Source: Bolinopsis microptera (Eukaryota; Ctenophora; Tentaculata; Lobata; Bolinopsidae). Taken from it: a DNA stretch of 64,000 nucleotides. Under the pieces are notes generated by a model that was not told the DNA's origin, did no database searches, and saw only the letters and a list, made by a program, of their open reading frames with translations. The stretch lies in the NCBI RefSeq assembly GCF_026151205.1, contig NC_087074.1, forward strand, positions 6,200,001 to 6,264,000. The letters run 5' to 3'. Made by a program: the position numbers and the translations under genes. Positions 21,321 through 32,500 of the stretch are shown here, one piece after another (within the stretch, counting starts at the first letter, position 1; every line of letters starts with the position of its first letter).

Positions 21321-22255
21321 ACAAATATCTTTATGAAGGAGCAAGCTAGAAAAACTTTCCGGTAGATTTTCAGAATGCTTGAACAATTATCTAAGGTAAA
21401 AATTTCCTCAGATTTTGAATAAAATTACTCCTTAATGGTTTAAAATTAATTTTAAAAGTTATTACTTTGTCAAAAATCAAGTTTTAAAAACGGTCAACTT
21501 GATGACGTCATCAAGGGGTGTTTATGACGTCAAATAATTTTTTATACAATGTAAACTAAAGTGTAAACGATTATTTGCAAGACCTGTGGTCGGAAATGGC
21601 TGTATCTTTTATACTTTTGAATCTATGGACACTTAAATACAGGCTACAATTGACTGGCAAAGCGTCTATCCCTGAATATATATGTATGTATGTATATGTC
21701 CCGACAATCTGTCGTAAAACAGGGGTTCTAGAAAACCCATTTCCCGATGCTCCTGAAACCTGACATTTTTTTTGCAGTCGATTTGGTCAACGTCTAGACG
21801 CCCTGAAAAATTTCAGATCTCTAACTCAATTTTAACATGGTTTTTAAGGCACCTGAATATGGCGATTTTGGGTTTTTTACCGAATTTCGTATAACAGTGC
21901 TGGCGAGTATTTTATGCAAATTTCTTAAAAATCTCAACATAACTATTTTTTATTCCTGTCATCTTTGACATCAAATTAGAATGTTTTGAACTAAAAACAC
22001 TACCAAAGGGGGTATAATAGTAAAGGGGGTATAATAGTAAATGGGGAACATAGTATACCCACAATAAATGCAACGGTCGTGCTTGCCAGCACTGTGATAT
22101 TGCAAAAGATACTATTTCGATATTTATGACAAGCGTGCTAAATCACTTTACAGTCAATCTTCGAAATTGTTCTAAAAGGGGCCCTCGACAGTTGAATTTG
22201 AAACCAACTGCAATCGATGTATTTTCGGGCGCTGATTCCGAATCACCGGCCCCAT

Positions 22256-22488
22256 GACATTTGTATCACATCCACAGGAGGACTATAGTGCAGTGAGCAG
22301 CAGTGAGCAGCAGTGAGCAGCAGTGAGCAGCAGTGAGCAGTAGTGAGCAGCAGTGAGCAGCAGTGAGCAGCAGTGAGCAGCACTAGCAGTGAGCAGCAGT
22401 GAGCAGCAGTGAGCAGCAGTGAGCAGCAGTGAGCAGCAGTGAGCAGCAGTGAGCAGCAGTTTCTTAGCACTATAGTCCTCCTGTGCGT
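22256..22488. repeat. 10-bp CAGTGAGCAG array framed by an 18-bp inverted repeat
   Basis: About 16 copies of CAGTGAGCAG, interrupted once by CACTAG. The array is bounded by CACAGGAGGACTATAGTG on the left and its reverse complement on the right. Confidence 0.9.
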
Positions 22489-22491
22489 CGT

Positions 22492-22583
22492 GACCCCCAC
22501 GGTCGTTTCACTATGGTTCTTATCGTTTTTACGATACAGGGGGAGCCGCGCACTCGTGCGCGGCGGGTCATACAACGTATGAC
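22492..22583. repeat. Triple-hairpin cassette, copy 1
   Basis: Three consecutive perfect inverted repeats: TATCGT/ACGATA (22521-22536), GCCGCGCAC/GTGCGCGGC (22545-22564, 2-base loop) and GTCATAC/GTATGAC (22567-22583, loop AAC), preceded by GACCCCCACGGTCG. Confidence 0.85.
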
Positions 22584-22756
22584 AACATGACATAGGGTTA
22601 AAATGCTCCCCTGACGAGATGTTGGCGAAAAACTGTCTTGATCACGTGATATAACCGTATAAGGCCGGCCATGAAGTTAGTCTAATTTCTCTTTATGGTT
22701 AGGGTTTCAGCATATGCATTTGTTAACCGGATTGGGTTAGGATTGCATCACGTTGC

Positions 22757-22847
22757 GACCCCCACGGTCGTTTCACTATGTCCCCCTTTATCGTTCTGAC
22801 GATACAGGGGGAGCCGCGCGTGCGCGGCGGGTCATACAACGTATGAC
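22757..22847. repeat. Triple-hairpin cassette, copy 2
   Basis: Same order of three hairpins as the copy 265 bp upstream. The loop of the first and the length of the second stem have changed (GCCGCGC/GCGCGGC), with pairing kept: compensated variation that suggests structure matters. Confidence 0.85.
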
Positions 22848-23205
22848 AAGGTTAGGATTAGTATAGGGTTGGGATCAGATTAAAGGGTTAGGGTTTTGAA
22901 TAGTTGTTCAGGACCAGCAAGAGAACGGGTTGATAAAGTCACGAGACAATCGAGTGTAGAGTGATTGATCATCATCCGATTCATGAAGTTTGAAAGAAGT
23001 TACTACAATGCGCGCAATTTGGGGAATGTTCTTGGTTTAGTTTTTAGTTCTTTCGCAAAAGATATAACTATAAGCTGCGTTTATCACAGTGCTGGCAAGC
23101 ACGACCGTTGCATTTATTGTGGGTATACTATGTACCCCCTTTACTATCATACCCCCTTTACTATTATACCCCCTTTGGTACACGTTACAGTTACACGCCT
23201 CTTTC

Positions 23206-23262
23206 GTGCACGCGAAGCGTGCACTCCGGCCGGAGGCGGCGGCCGAAGGCCGCCGCCTCCGG
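23206..23262. repeat. Two adjacent GC-rich hairpins with GAA loops
   Basis: GTGCACGC-GAA-GCGTGCAC (23206-23224), then a 15-bp stem CCGGAGGCGGCGGCC-GAA-complement (23230-23262). Both are perfect, in AT-rich surroundings. Confidence 0.9.
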
Positions 23263-25139
23263 CAGAAGTTTTTCAGGCATTAAGACTCATCGGAAGTCGT
23301 TCAGCAGATTTATTTTTAGTTGAAAACATTCTAATTTGATGTCAAAGATGACAGGAATAAAAAATAGTTATGTTGAGATTTTTAAGAAATTTGCATAAAA
23401 TACTCGCCAGCACTGTTATACGAAATTCGGTAAAAAACCCAAAATCGCCATATTCAGGTGCCTTAAAAACCATGTTAAAATTGAGTTAAAGATCTGAAAT
23501 TTTTCAGGGCGTCTAGACGTTGCCCAAATCGACTGCAAAAAAAGTTTAAGGTTTCAGGAGCATCGGGAAATGGGTTTTCTAGAACCCCTGTTTTACGACA
23601 GATTGTCGTGATATATACATATTCAGGGATAGACGCTTTGACAGTCAAATGTAGTCAATTGTATCCTAAATTTAAGTGTCCATAGATTCAAAAGTATAAA
23701 AGATACAGCCATTTCCGACCACAGATCTTGAAAATAATTGTTTACACTTTAGTTTATATTGTATACAAAAATTATTTGACGTCATAAACACCCCTTGATG
23801 ACGTCATCAAGTTAACCGTTTTTAAAACTTGATTTTCGACAAAGTAATAACTTTTAAAATTGATTTTACACCATTTAAAAGTAATTTTTTTCAACATCTG
23901 AGGAAATTTTTACCTTAGATAATTGTATAGGCATTCTGAAAATCTACCGGAAAGTTTTCTTATCTTACTCCTTCATAAAGATATTTGCCTTTGAAGTTAG
24001 TGCTTTTTTGAAAAATTATTTTATAAAAACGTCAATTTTGCGATTTAGTATTCTCTAGTGTTGGGCTATCCCTTGGGTTGTGGAGCTCAGTTATGCTTTC
24101 TATAGGTATAAATTGTGCATTAGGCTAGTTTTAAAGTTGAAAATCGAAAAGTTGCACACGTGGGGACACGCCCAAATTGATTAAAAATTGCTAAAATCAC
24201 TGAAAATTGGTGTTTTCACGATTTTTATCAACTTTGGAGTCCCGCTGTGATCCAAGTTCTATTTGAAATCTTTTGAAACTTTGCACTCTTATCAAACTAT
24301 ATATAAAATACCGCTATGCAAAAATTTACGGCGATTCAGTATTGGATGCGCACGCAACAACCGCTCAAAGTTTGCACGTGCGAACGGTGAGAATTTTGCT
24401 CATTCGTGATTTCGAACAAATTCTGCTTTACCACGACAGTTCAATGTCATTATATATGAATTTAATGGCAACTTGAATGATTATAATGTTTTATGTTCAG
24501 TCAGTGATAGACCGATATGCTTACCTAAACACAAGGAAATGTTTTTAAAGGAAAAATTTCGAAATCGTTGAAACTTCCTCCTTATTAATGAAGACATCAG
24601 TTTATATTTCGACTTTATAAAATACCCTGACATTATAATCAAAAAGAGATGATATTTGACCAAAACCCATAATCATGGGTAGAGTGGACCGCTGCCAGTG
24701 TCTCTCTTTCCCAAACAAAAGGAAATGATATTAATTTGATTGACCGTTCTCAAATGCAAAATGATACCGAGAATGAAATCGGTCGCTCGCTTTTCCCATT
24801 AATTTACAATTGTAATAGATTAAGAAGAACTACCCGAAGGCAGCTGTACTCAGCAATAAAGAATCAATAAACTTCAGCTAATTCACTAACTACCAGTACC
24901 ACCCTTATCCCGAAATACTAGGTATATCGACCCGAACGCAACCCAAAGGAATTTTTACAACATGTGATTGATTGTAAGCCGTGAATGAATGGGAAAAGCG
25001 AGCGACCGATTTCATTCTCGGTATCATTTTGCATTTGAGAACGGTCAATCAAATTAATATCATTTCCTTTTGTTTGGGAAAGAGAGACACTGGCAGCGGT
25101 CCACTCTACCCATGATTATGGGTTTTGGTCAAATATCAT

Positions 25140-25718
25140 ATATCGATTCAGCTCAGCTCAGCAAACGATTAAATGATTTTGGACATGGAAAATGATCACG
25201 CTTGTTTTAGTCGATCTATAAGACATTCTGATTTAATTTTAATTTTGAAAAACACGGATTAATTATCATTATGTTAATGGCTCGGCAAGTTGGCATTATT
25301 TATTTGTAGATTTATAACCCACCATGCCAAAACGTGCAGTGCGACGAGTTGGACTCGCCGACGATCTTGGAACAAATATTTTACAAATATCTATATCATT
25401 ATCAGGCTGCAGTTAATTATTCACCAGGGGACCAAAGCTTTGTTTTCATCGGTAATATATGATATTCCTCTAAATTTCTTCAAAATATTCTGGCCTTGCG
25501 CCGCTTTCTTTTCGAAATGCTGCGACGCGATGTACTGTGCGTCACGTCAGTCCATTATATTTATAATTATAACATGAATGGACAAAATGTGTATTATAAT
25601 ACTATACTATTAAATTACTAATGAAGCTGCAAAAGATATGGTGCCGGTGAAATCTCAGGCTGAGCACGTCCCAGTAATTGGTACTAAACATTATGTTTAT
25701 ATCAGTTTTTTTAAAAAC
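25140..25718. other. No gene seen; dispersed-repeat fragment
   Basis: Holds the CTAAATTTCTTCAAAAT copy (about 25470) of the small dispersed family seen near 18810 and 55265. Nothing else is supported. Confidence 0.4.
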
Positions 25719-26273
25719 CTACATTGGCTGCTTTGATGAGTTGAGTTGACCAATAGGAGAAGAAAATCTTTGGAATCCCACTACAGGACACACACATGAA
25801 AAACAGCTACCAACTCGTTTCAGAAGCGTCTTTCCAATGTCAATGACAATCTTTTGTTTCTGTGGACGGACATTGACACTTTTACTTCGCCAGTCCGTAG
25901 AATCAGATCCTTTATTTTCAGAACCTTCTAGTTGGTCCATCGTAATGTACTGTTTGATTGATACAGATGGTACATCACGTAGAACTATTCCCTTATGTGT
26001 GACTATTGGGTATTTGTGTGTGGATGTGGTGTTACTTATCTCAAGGCCGGACTCTTTGAAAGTACCATGGCTACCGCGGTGCCGTTTCAGTTCTTCAGAG
26101 CTGACAAATAGTTGCCAGTATCCGATAAAATCCTCCTTTTTTTGGAGAGGTTTCCTTTCGGTGTGTTTCATCCCGACATTTGATCTACAAGGGGCATGTA
26201 ACATTATTGTGTCTAAAAACCATTTTTTTGCAAATACAACGAGTGCTAAATAAAGCCGATTACTTCTTTGCAA
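25719..26273 (-). CDS. Hypothetical 184-residue ORF
   Basis: Open from MQRSNRLYLALV to stop, with mixed composition and no repeat character. It includes RKPLQKKEDFIGYWQLF, EELKRHRGSHGTF and SVNVRPQKQKIVIDIGKTL. I recognise no family. It ends 41 bp from the edge of the piggyBac-type element, so it may be an exon of a host gene or part of an older transposon. The opposite strand has a shorter overlapping ORF that looks like a shadow. An exon reading is possible, but no splice partners were found. Confidence 0.3.
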   Translation of the reverse strand: MQRSNRLYLALVVFAKKWFLDTIMLHAPCRSNVGMKHTERKPLQKKEDFIGYWQLFVSSEELKRHRGSHGTFKESGLEISNTTSTHKYPIVTHKGIVLRDVPSVSIKQYITMDQLEGSENKGSDSTDWRSKSVNVRPQKQKIVIDIGKTLLKRVGSCFSCVCPVVGFQRFSSPIGQLNSSKQPM

Positions 26274-26454
26274 ATTATGCTACAGATGTTTACAACCGTA
26301 CCAATGTATTTAACCCATTAGGGACGACGAGTTTTAAAGTTTGCCGATTTTGATGCCGTTTAACACACTAGGTCACTTTACAGCAAAAATGAGATATCCA
26401 AAAAAGCTAATCTGTATCTCGTTTACTTTAAAAGATACAGCTATGGTCGCATAC

Positions 26455-26920
26455 GACCCACTCGTCCGGGTCGCAAACGACCCATCACGGTTTTTCGGCT
26501 TTAACTTCTGAAACAAAGACGTTAGGATAAAATAAAATAAAAAGCATAAGTTAAAAACATATGGTCAATACTGTGTGACTCTAACTTTTTTTAAATAAAG
26601 AATTTGGGTCATTAACGACCCACTCGGCTCACTTGCTTATTACTACATATGTCCATGTAACTTCTTGAATTCAGCCTAAAGCATGACATCATAAGTTCAA
26701 AATCGCCTCTCAGCAAGTGATAATCATCATAAACTGCGAAAAATCGGTTAAATGGGTCATTAGCGACCCACTAAGACCACAAAATTGATTAATTAAATAT
26801 AATGTAGTCAAAATTTTACAAATATTAGTATAAAAACATGTTATATCTTGGTCATTACTCCTGTACGTTGATTTAAATTTAAAAATCGATCAACTGGGTC
26901 AATAACGACCCACTCGGAAG
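26455..26920. repeat. Spaced GGGTC..GACCC palindromes, left series
   Basis: Palindromes of the type GGGTCATTAACGACCC, often followed by ACTCGG or ACTCGT, at about 26447, 26468, 26607, 26757 and 26898, roughly 130-150 bp apart after the first pair. The inverted series is at about 28197, 28342, 28490, 28625 and 28650. They may be transposase-binding sites. Confidence 0.7.
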
Positions 26921-27281
26921 TTGAACCACGACATCAATTATCAGTATCATGTTGTTCTACCATCAAGAAAGACACTCGTAGGTCTTAATTCCATGCAAAC
27001 CACGGGTGGCTGACTACTAGCCCTTCTGAGATCTGGAGTCTCACTGTAATCTGCAGATCACGTCACCCAATGACTGACGAATAATGGGCAGAATTGGATT
27101 GATAGGTAGGTGAGTTTATCACCTGTTAGTACACGACCGTAATGTCGTGAGACAGCAAACAACATGCCTATCTTTTCCCGATTCCTAGAACGTCCAAGAA
27201 GAACTATACAACTGCTGGATTCAGATTTCAGATGGCTGCATCTACTCTCATCGCAGCTCCCTTTCTTTACTTCTTAGGGGC

Positions 27282-27432
27282 CGTTCATATATTACGTAAT
27301 CACTTATTGGACAATTTTTACGCTCCCCCCCCCCCCCCCCCCCCCACCACATAGCTATTATGTCAAAATTACACAAGCTTAATCATTTGGAAACTCCCCT
27401 CCCTCTCGGCCGATTACGTAATACTTGTTTTC
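27282..27432. mobile_element. MITE fragment with GGGGCCGTTCATATATTACG end
   Basis: Left end GGCCGTTCATATATTACGTA; right side has GGCCGATTACGTAAT. An interior C21 tract lies at about 27327. An ATTACGTAA-type end pair suggests a small inverted-repeat element inside the piggyBac-type element. Confidence 0.5.
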
Positions 27433-27520
27433 GTTTTGAAAGCTGCCTCGTTGTTGCGGGGTTTGTTACCCAAAACGAGGTAGTTGTCTGAGAGATTGCA
27501 GGTTGCAGCACCGCCAGCCA

Positions 27521-27560
27521 AATGGGGGGGGGGGGGGGGGGGGGGGGGGAGGGGGGGGGG
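27521..27560. repeat. Poly-G tract
   Basis: Long G run interrupted by one A; its length is likely unreliable in any assembly. Confidence 0.9.
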
Positions 27561-29025
27561 CTTTTTCCTTGTCCTTCTTCACAGAGCTGTAGATGTAGCC
27601 ATCTGAATGCAGCAGTTGTTTAGTTATTCTCGTACTTTCTAGGAATGAAAAAAACATATTGGCATGTTGGATTAGAATATGCAATTTGACCACTCGTCTT
27701 TTAGTATTTACCCAAGGTTACATGATATCTCGTATACTTCGTTCCGGGGATTTTTCTTGAGTGACATGATCTGATCACCGTGGGACCCTGGGTCTCAAGC
27801 GGTGGGTTGTAGCAGGTCGTTTACCAAGATTCGAAATTGACGAAAAAGGTAACAGAATCTAATAAGCAACAACAACAGCATGGCTATTACCTAGCAAGTT
27901 AGGAACGAGGGCCGATTCCTTTTCTTTTGCGGCACGGCCACGGTCCTTTCGGTACAGATTTCCACGCACCATAGTATTATAGTCAGGACGCAACTCCAGG
28001 CATATGCAGTAGTGTTATTCTCGCAGCTCTTTGATGAGTGATGACGGCCCTTCAGTTGGCCCTGGATCTCAGAAGGGCTAGTACTCTAGTAGTCAGCCAC
28101 CCGTGGTTTGCGTGGAATTAAAACCTACGAGTGTCTTTCTTGATGGTGGAACAGCATGATACTGATAATAATTGATGAGGTGGTTCAACTTCCGAGTGGG
28201 TCGTTATTGACCCAGTTGATCGATTTTAAAAGTTAAATCAACGTACAGGAGTAATGACCAAGATATAACATGTTTTTATACTAATATTTGTAAAAGTTTG
28301 ACAACATTACATTTAATTAATCAATTTTGTGGTCCTAGTGGATCGCTAATGACCCATTTAACCGATTTTTCGCAGTTTATGATGATTATCACTTGCTGAG
28401 AGGCGATTTTAAACTTATGATGTCATGCTTTAGGCTGAATTCAAGAAGTTACATGGACATATGTAGTAATAAGCAAGTGAGCCGAGTGGGTCGTTAATGA
28501 CCCAAATTCTTTATTTTTAAAAAGTTAGAGTTACACAGTATTGACCATATGTTTTTAACTTATGCTACAGTTTTTATTTTATCATAACGTCTTTGTTTCA
28601 GAAGTTAAAGCCGAAAAACCGTGATGGGTCGTTTGCGACCCGGACGAGTGGGTCGTATGCGACCGCAGTTAGTAAACAGCGTCTAGCTCTGTTTGTGAAC
28701 ATCTGATTATCACGGGCTTTTCATATGTCTCAAGGAAATCGTTGCCCGCAACTATTTTGTCCTCAACAAAATAAGCCTACATAAAGTTTTAATGTCCCAA
28801 TCAAGGCAAGAAGTAAAGTGAAATATTTTCCAATTATGACGACTAATTAGCCTAATTATTTAGTTGTTAGTAATTAATTGGGTCTCGACTGGAAAGTCAA
28901 TAATGTAGCCCAATAAATGTTGAGCATATGTGCGAAAGATTCGTTGCGTTTAGTCTTATGGTTTGTCCTCTATAGCCTCTAGAAAAGGTGGGTCGTAAAC
29001 GACCCTATCGTCCCTAATGGGTTAA

Positions 29026-29514
29026 TCGTGAACACCCTGTATTTAATTTTATGATAAAGTAAATGTTGAACCTCCCTAGCCTTATCATTTCATCAAGTGT
29101 CTCACTGTACAAAATCTTGAATCTGTATTTTAAAGATTTTGATGAAGATTGAATAACGCCAAGATAACATAATTATTAAAATATTACAAACGGCACGAAA
29201 AATTCACATGGCACAGCTGCAAACGAAAGAATAAACCGAATTCACTGTTAATAATTTGACTGGCTATATGCACACGTGTCGATGACATGACACTGACAGT
29301 CAAAATGTTCTATGGATTTGGTTGCAATTACAACTACTGCTGCACTTGGCAGGCGTGACAATCACGGTAGTTGAGATGATAAATATAATTATAATGAAAT
29401 GTGAAATGTGTTAGAAATGATAAAGAGCGAAACAATCACCACTGACCCACTGAGCCAAGGTCTGAGTACAAAGTCAATTTACGGATGATACTTTTACCAA
29501 AAACTGCAAATAAT
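29026..29514. other. AT-rich spacer, nothing recognised
   Basis: No coding or repeat signal stands out between the piggyBac-type element and the minisatellite. Confidence 0.5.
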
Positions 29515-32500
29515 CACCACACACCAGTTTCCGTCCTCCTAAAGCTAAGTGCATCACCAGTTCCCGTCCTCCTGAAGCTAAGTACGTCACCAGTTCCCGT
29601 CCTCCTGAAGCTAAGTACGTCACTAGTTCCCGTCCTCCTGAAGCTATAAAGTACGTCACCAGTTTCCGTCCTCCTGAAGCTAAGTACGTCACTAGTTCCC
29701 GTCCTCCTGAAGCTAAGTACGTCACTAGTTCCCGTCCTCCTGGAGCTAAGTACGTCACTAGTTCCCGTCCTCCTGAAGCTAAGTACGTCACCAGTTCCCG
29801 TCCTCCTGAAGCTAAGTACGTCACTAGTTCCCGTCCTCCTGGAGCTAAGTACGTCACTAGTTCCCGTCCTCCTGAAGCTAAGTACGTCACCAGTTCCCGT
29901 CCTCCTGAAGCTAAGTACGTCACTAGTTCCCGTCCTCCTGAAGCTAAGTACGTCACTAGTTCCCGTCCTCCTGGAGCTAAGTACGTCACTAGTTCCCGTC
30001 CTCCTAAAGCTAAGTACGTCACTAGTTCCCGTCCTCCTGGAGCTAAGTACGTCACTAGTTCCCGTCCTCCTGGAGCTAAGTACGTCACTAGTTCCCGTCC
30101 TCCTGAAGCTAAGTACGTCACCAGTTCCCGTCCTCCTGAAGCTAAGTACGTCACTAGTTCCCGTCCTCCTAAAGCTAAGTACGTCACTAGTTCCCGTCCT
30201 CCTGGAGCTAAGTACGTCACTAGTTCCCGTCCTCCTGGAGCTAAGTACGTCACCAGTTCCCGTCCTCCTGAAGCTAAGGACGTCACTAGTTCCCGTCCTC
30301 CTGAAGCTAAGTACGTCACCAGTTTCCGTCCTCCTGAAGCTAAGTACTTCACTAGTTCCCGTCCTCCTGGAGCTAAGTACGTCACTAGTTCCCGTCCTCC
30401 TGGAGCTAAGTACGTCACTAGTTCCCGTCCTCCTGAAGCTAAGTACGTCACCAGTTCCCGTCCTCCTGGAGCTAAGTACGTCACCAGTTCCCGTCCTCCT
30501 AAAGCTAAGTGCGTCACCAGTTCCCGTCCTCCTGAAGCTAAGGACGTCACTAGTTCCCGTCCTCCTGAAGCTAAGTACGTCACTAGTTCCCGTCCTCCTG
30601 AAGCTAAGTACGTCACCAGTTCCCGTCCTCCTGAAGCTAAGTACGTCACTAGTTCCCGTCCTCCTGAAGCTATAAAGTACGTCACCAGTTTCCGTCCTCC
30701 TGAAGCTAAGTACGTCACCAGTTTCCGTCCTCCTGAAGCTAAGTACGTCGCTAGTTCCCGTCCTCCTGGAGCTAAGTACGTCACTAGTTCCCGTCCTCCT
30801 AAAGCTAAGTGCGTCACTAGTTCCCGTCCTCCTGAGGCTACAAAGTACGTCACCAGTTCCCGTCCTCCTGGAGCTAAGTACGTCACTAGTTCCCGTCCTC
30901 CTGGAGCTAAGTACGTCACTAGTTCCCGTCCTCCTGAAGCTAAGTACGTCACTAGTTCCCGTCCTCCTGGAGCTAAGTACGTCACTAGTTCCCGTCCTCC
31001 TGAAGCTAAGTACGTCACCAGTTCCCCTCCTCCTGAAGCTAAGTACGTCACCAGTTTCCGTCCTCCTGAAGCTAAGTACGTCACTAGTTCCCGTCCTCCT
31101 GGAGCTAAGTACGTCACTAGTTCCCGTCCTCCTGGAGCTAAGTACGTCTCTAGTTCCCGTCCTCCTGGAGCTAAGTACGTCACCAGTTCCCGTCCTCCTA
31201 AAGCTAAGTACGTCTCTAGTTCCCGTCCTCCTGGAGCTAAGTACGTCTCTAGTTCCCGTCCTCCTGGAGCTAAGTACGTCACTAGTTCCCGTCCTCCTGG
31301 AGCTAAGTACGTCACTAGTTCCCGTCCTCCTGGAGCTAAGTACGTCTCTAGTTCCCGTCCTCCTGAAGCTAAGTACGTCACTAGTTCCCGTCCTCCTGGA
31401 GCTAAGTACGTCACTAGTTCCCGTCCTCCTGGAGCTAAGTACGTCTCTAGTTCCCGTCCTCCTGGAGCTAAGTACGTCACTAGTTCCCGTCCTCCTGAAG
31501 CTAAGTACGTCTCTAGTTCCCGTCCTCCTGGAGCTAAGTACGTCACTAGTTCCCGTCCTCCTGAAGCTAAGTACGTCACCAGTTCCCCTCCTCCTGAAGC
31601 TAAGTACGTCACCAGTTTCCGTCCTCCTGAAGCTAAGTACGTCACTAGTTCCCGTCCTCCTGGAGCTAAGTACGTCACTAGTTCCCGTCCTCCTGAAGCT
31701 AAGTACGTCACCAGTTCCCGTCCTCCTGGAGCTAAGTACGTCACTAGTTCCCGTCCTCCTGAAGCTAAGTACGTCACTAGTTCCCGTCCTCCTGGAGCTA
31801 AGTACGTCACCAGTTCCCGTCCTCCTGGAGCTAAGTACGTCACTAGTTCCCGTCCTCCTGGAGCTAAGTACGTCACTAGTTCCCGTCCTCCTGAAGCTAT
31901 AAAGTACGTCACCAGTTTCCGTCCTCCTGAAGCTAAGTACGTCACTAGTTCCCGTCCTCCTGGAGCTAAGTACGTCTCTAGTTCCCGTCCTCCTGGAGCT
32001 AAGTACGTCACTAGTTCCCGTCCTCCTGAAGCTATAAAGTACGTCACCAGTTTCCGTCCTCCTGAAGCTAAGTACGTCACCAGTTTCCGTCCTCCTGAAG
32101 CTAAGTACGTCACTAGTTCCCGTCCTCCTGGAGCTAAGTACGTCACTAGTTCCCGTCCTCCTGGAGCTAAGTACGTCACTAGTTCCCGTCCTCCTGGAGC
32201 TAAGTACGTCACTAGTTCCCGTCCTCCTAAAGCTAAGTACGTCACTAGTTCCCGTCCTCCTGGAGCTAAGTACGTCACCAGTTTCCGTCCTCCTGAAGCT
32301 AAGTACGTCACTAGTTCCCGTCCTCCTGGAGCTAAGTACGTCACCAGTTCCCGTCCTCCTGGAGCTAAGTACGTCACCAGTTCCCGTCCTCCTAAAGCTA
32401 AGTGCGTCACCAGTTCCCGTCCTCCTGAAGCTAAGTACGTCACTAGTTTCCGTCCTCCTGAAGCTAAGTACGTCACTAGTTCCCGTCCTCCTGGAGCTAA

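Larger units (their letters stand above)
19575..25133. mobile_element. Foldback element 1 with nested palindromic ends
   Basis: Left arm 19575-22098 and right arm 23083-25133 are inverted copies (diverged, with insertions), with a 0.98-kb interior. Each arm begins with a palindromic module: ACCAAAACCCATAATC followed by ATGGGTAGAGTG at 19575 (+) and inverted at about 20080; again at about 24661 (+) and inverted at about 25130. The inner arm ends read GCTTGCCAGCACTGTGAT. The left arm is longer because of a 375-bp captured block. No transposase ORF is recognisable and no clear target duplication was found. The same family makes the second foldback at 51675-62203. Confidence 0.75.
26314..29021. 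mobile_element. piggyBac-type element (TTAA target), non-autonomous
   Basis: The ends CCCATTAGGGACGA and its reverse complement are bounded by TTAA on both sides (26310-26313 and 29022-29025). This is the defining target site of piggyBac elements, whose termini typically begin CCC. About 2.7 kb with no transposase ORF. Inside are long inverted arms (roughly 26440-27040 and 28070-28665). They carry repeated GGGTCGTNNACGACCC palindromes, and the centre holds homopolymer C and G tracts and fragments of other elements. Confidence 0.85.

Noticed and set aside
22243-22593. ORF with HCCSLLLTAA repeats
   Set aside because: Translation of the 10-bp CAGTGAGCAG array.
23089-23339. Overlapping ORFs of 64-124 codons near the GC-rich hairpins
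   Set aside because: Three frames overlap across palindromic repeat DNA in a foldback arm, with no recognisable protein.
27466-27693. Proline-rich ORF
   Set aside because: Driven by the poly-G tract read on the minus strand.
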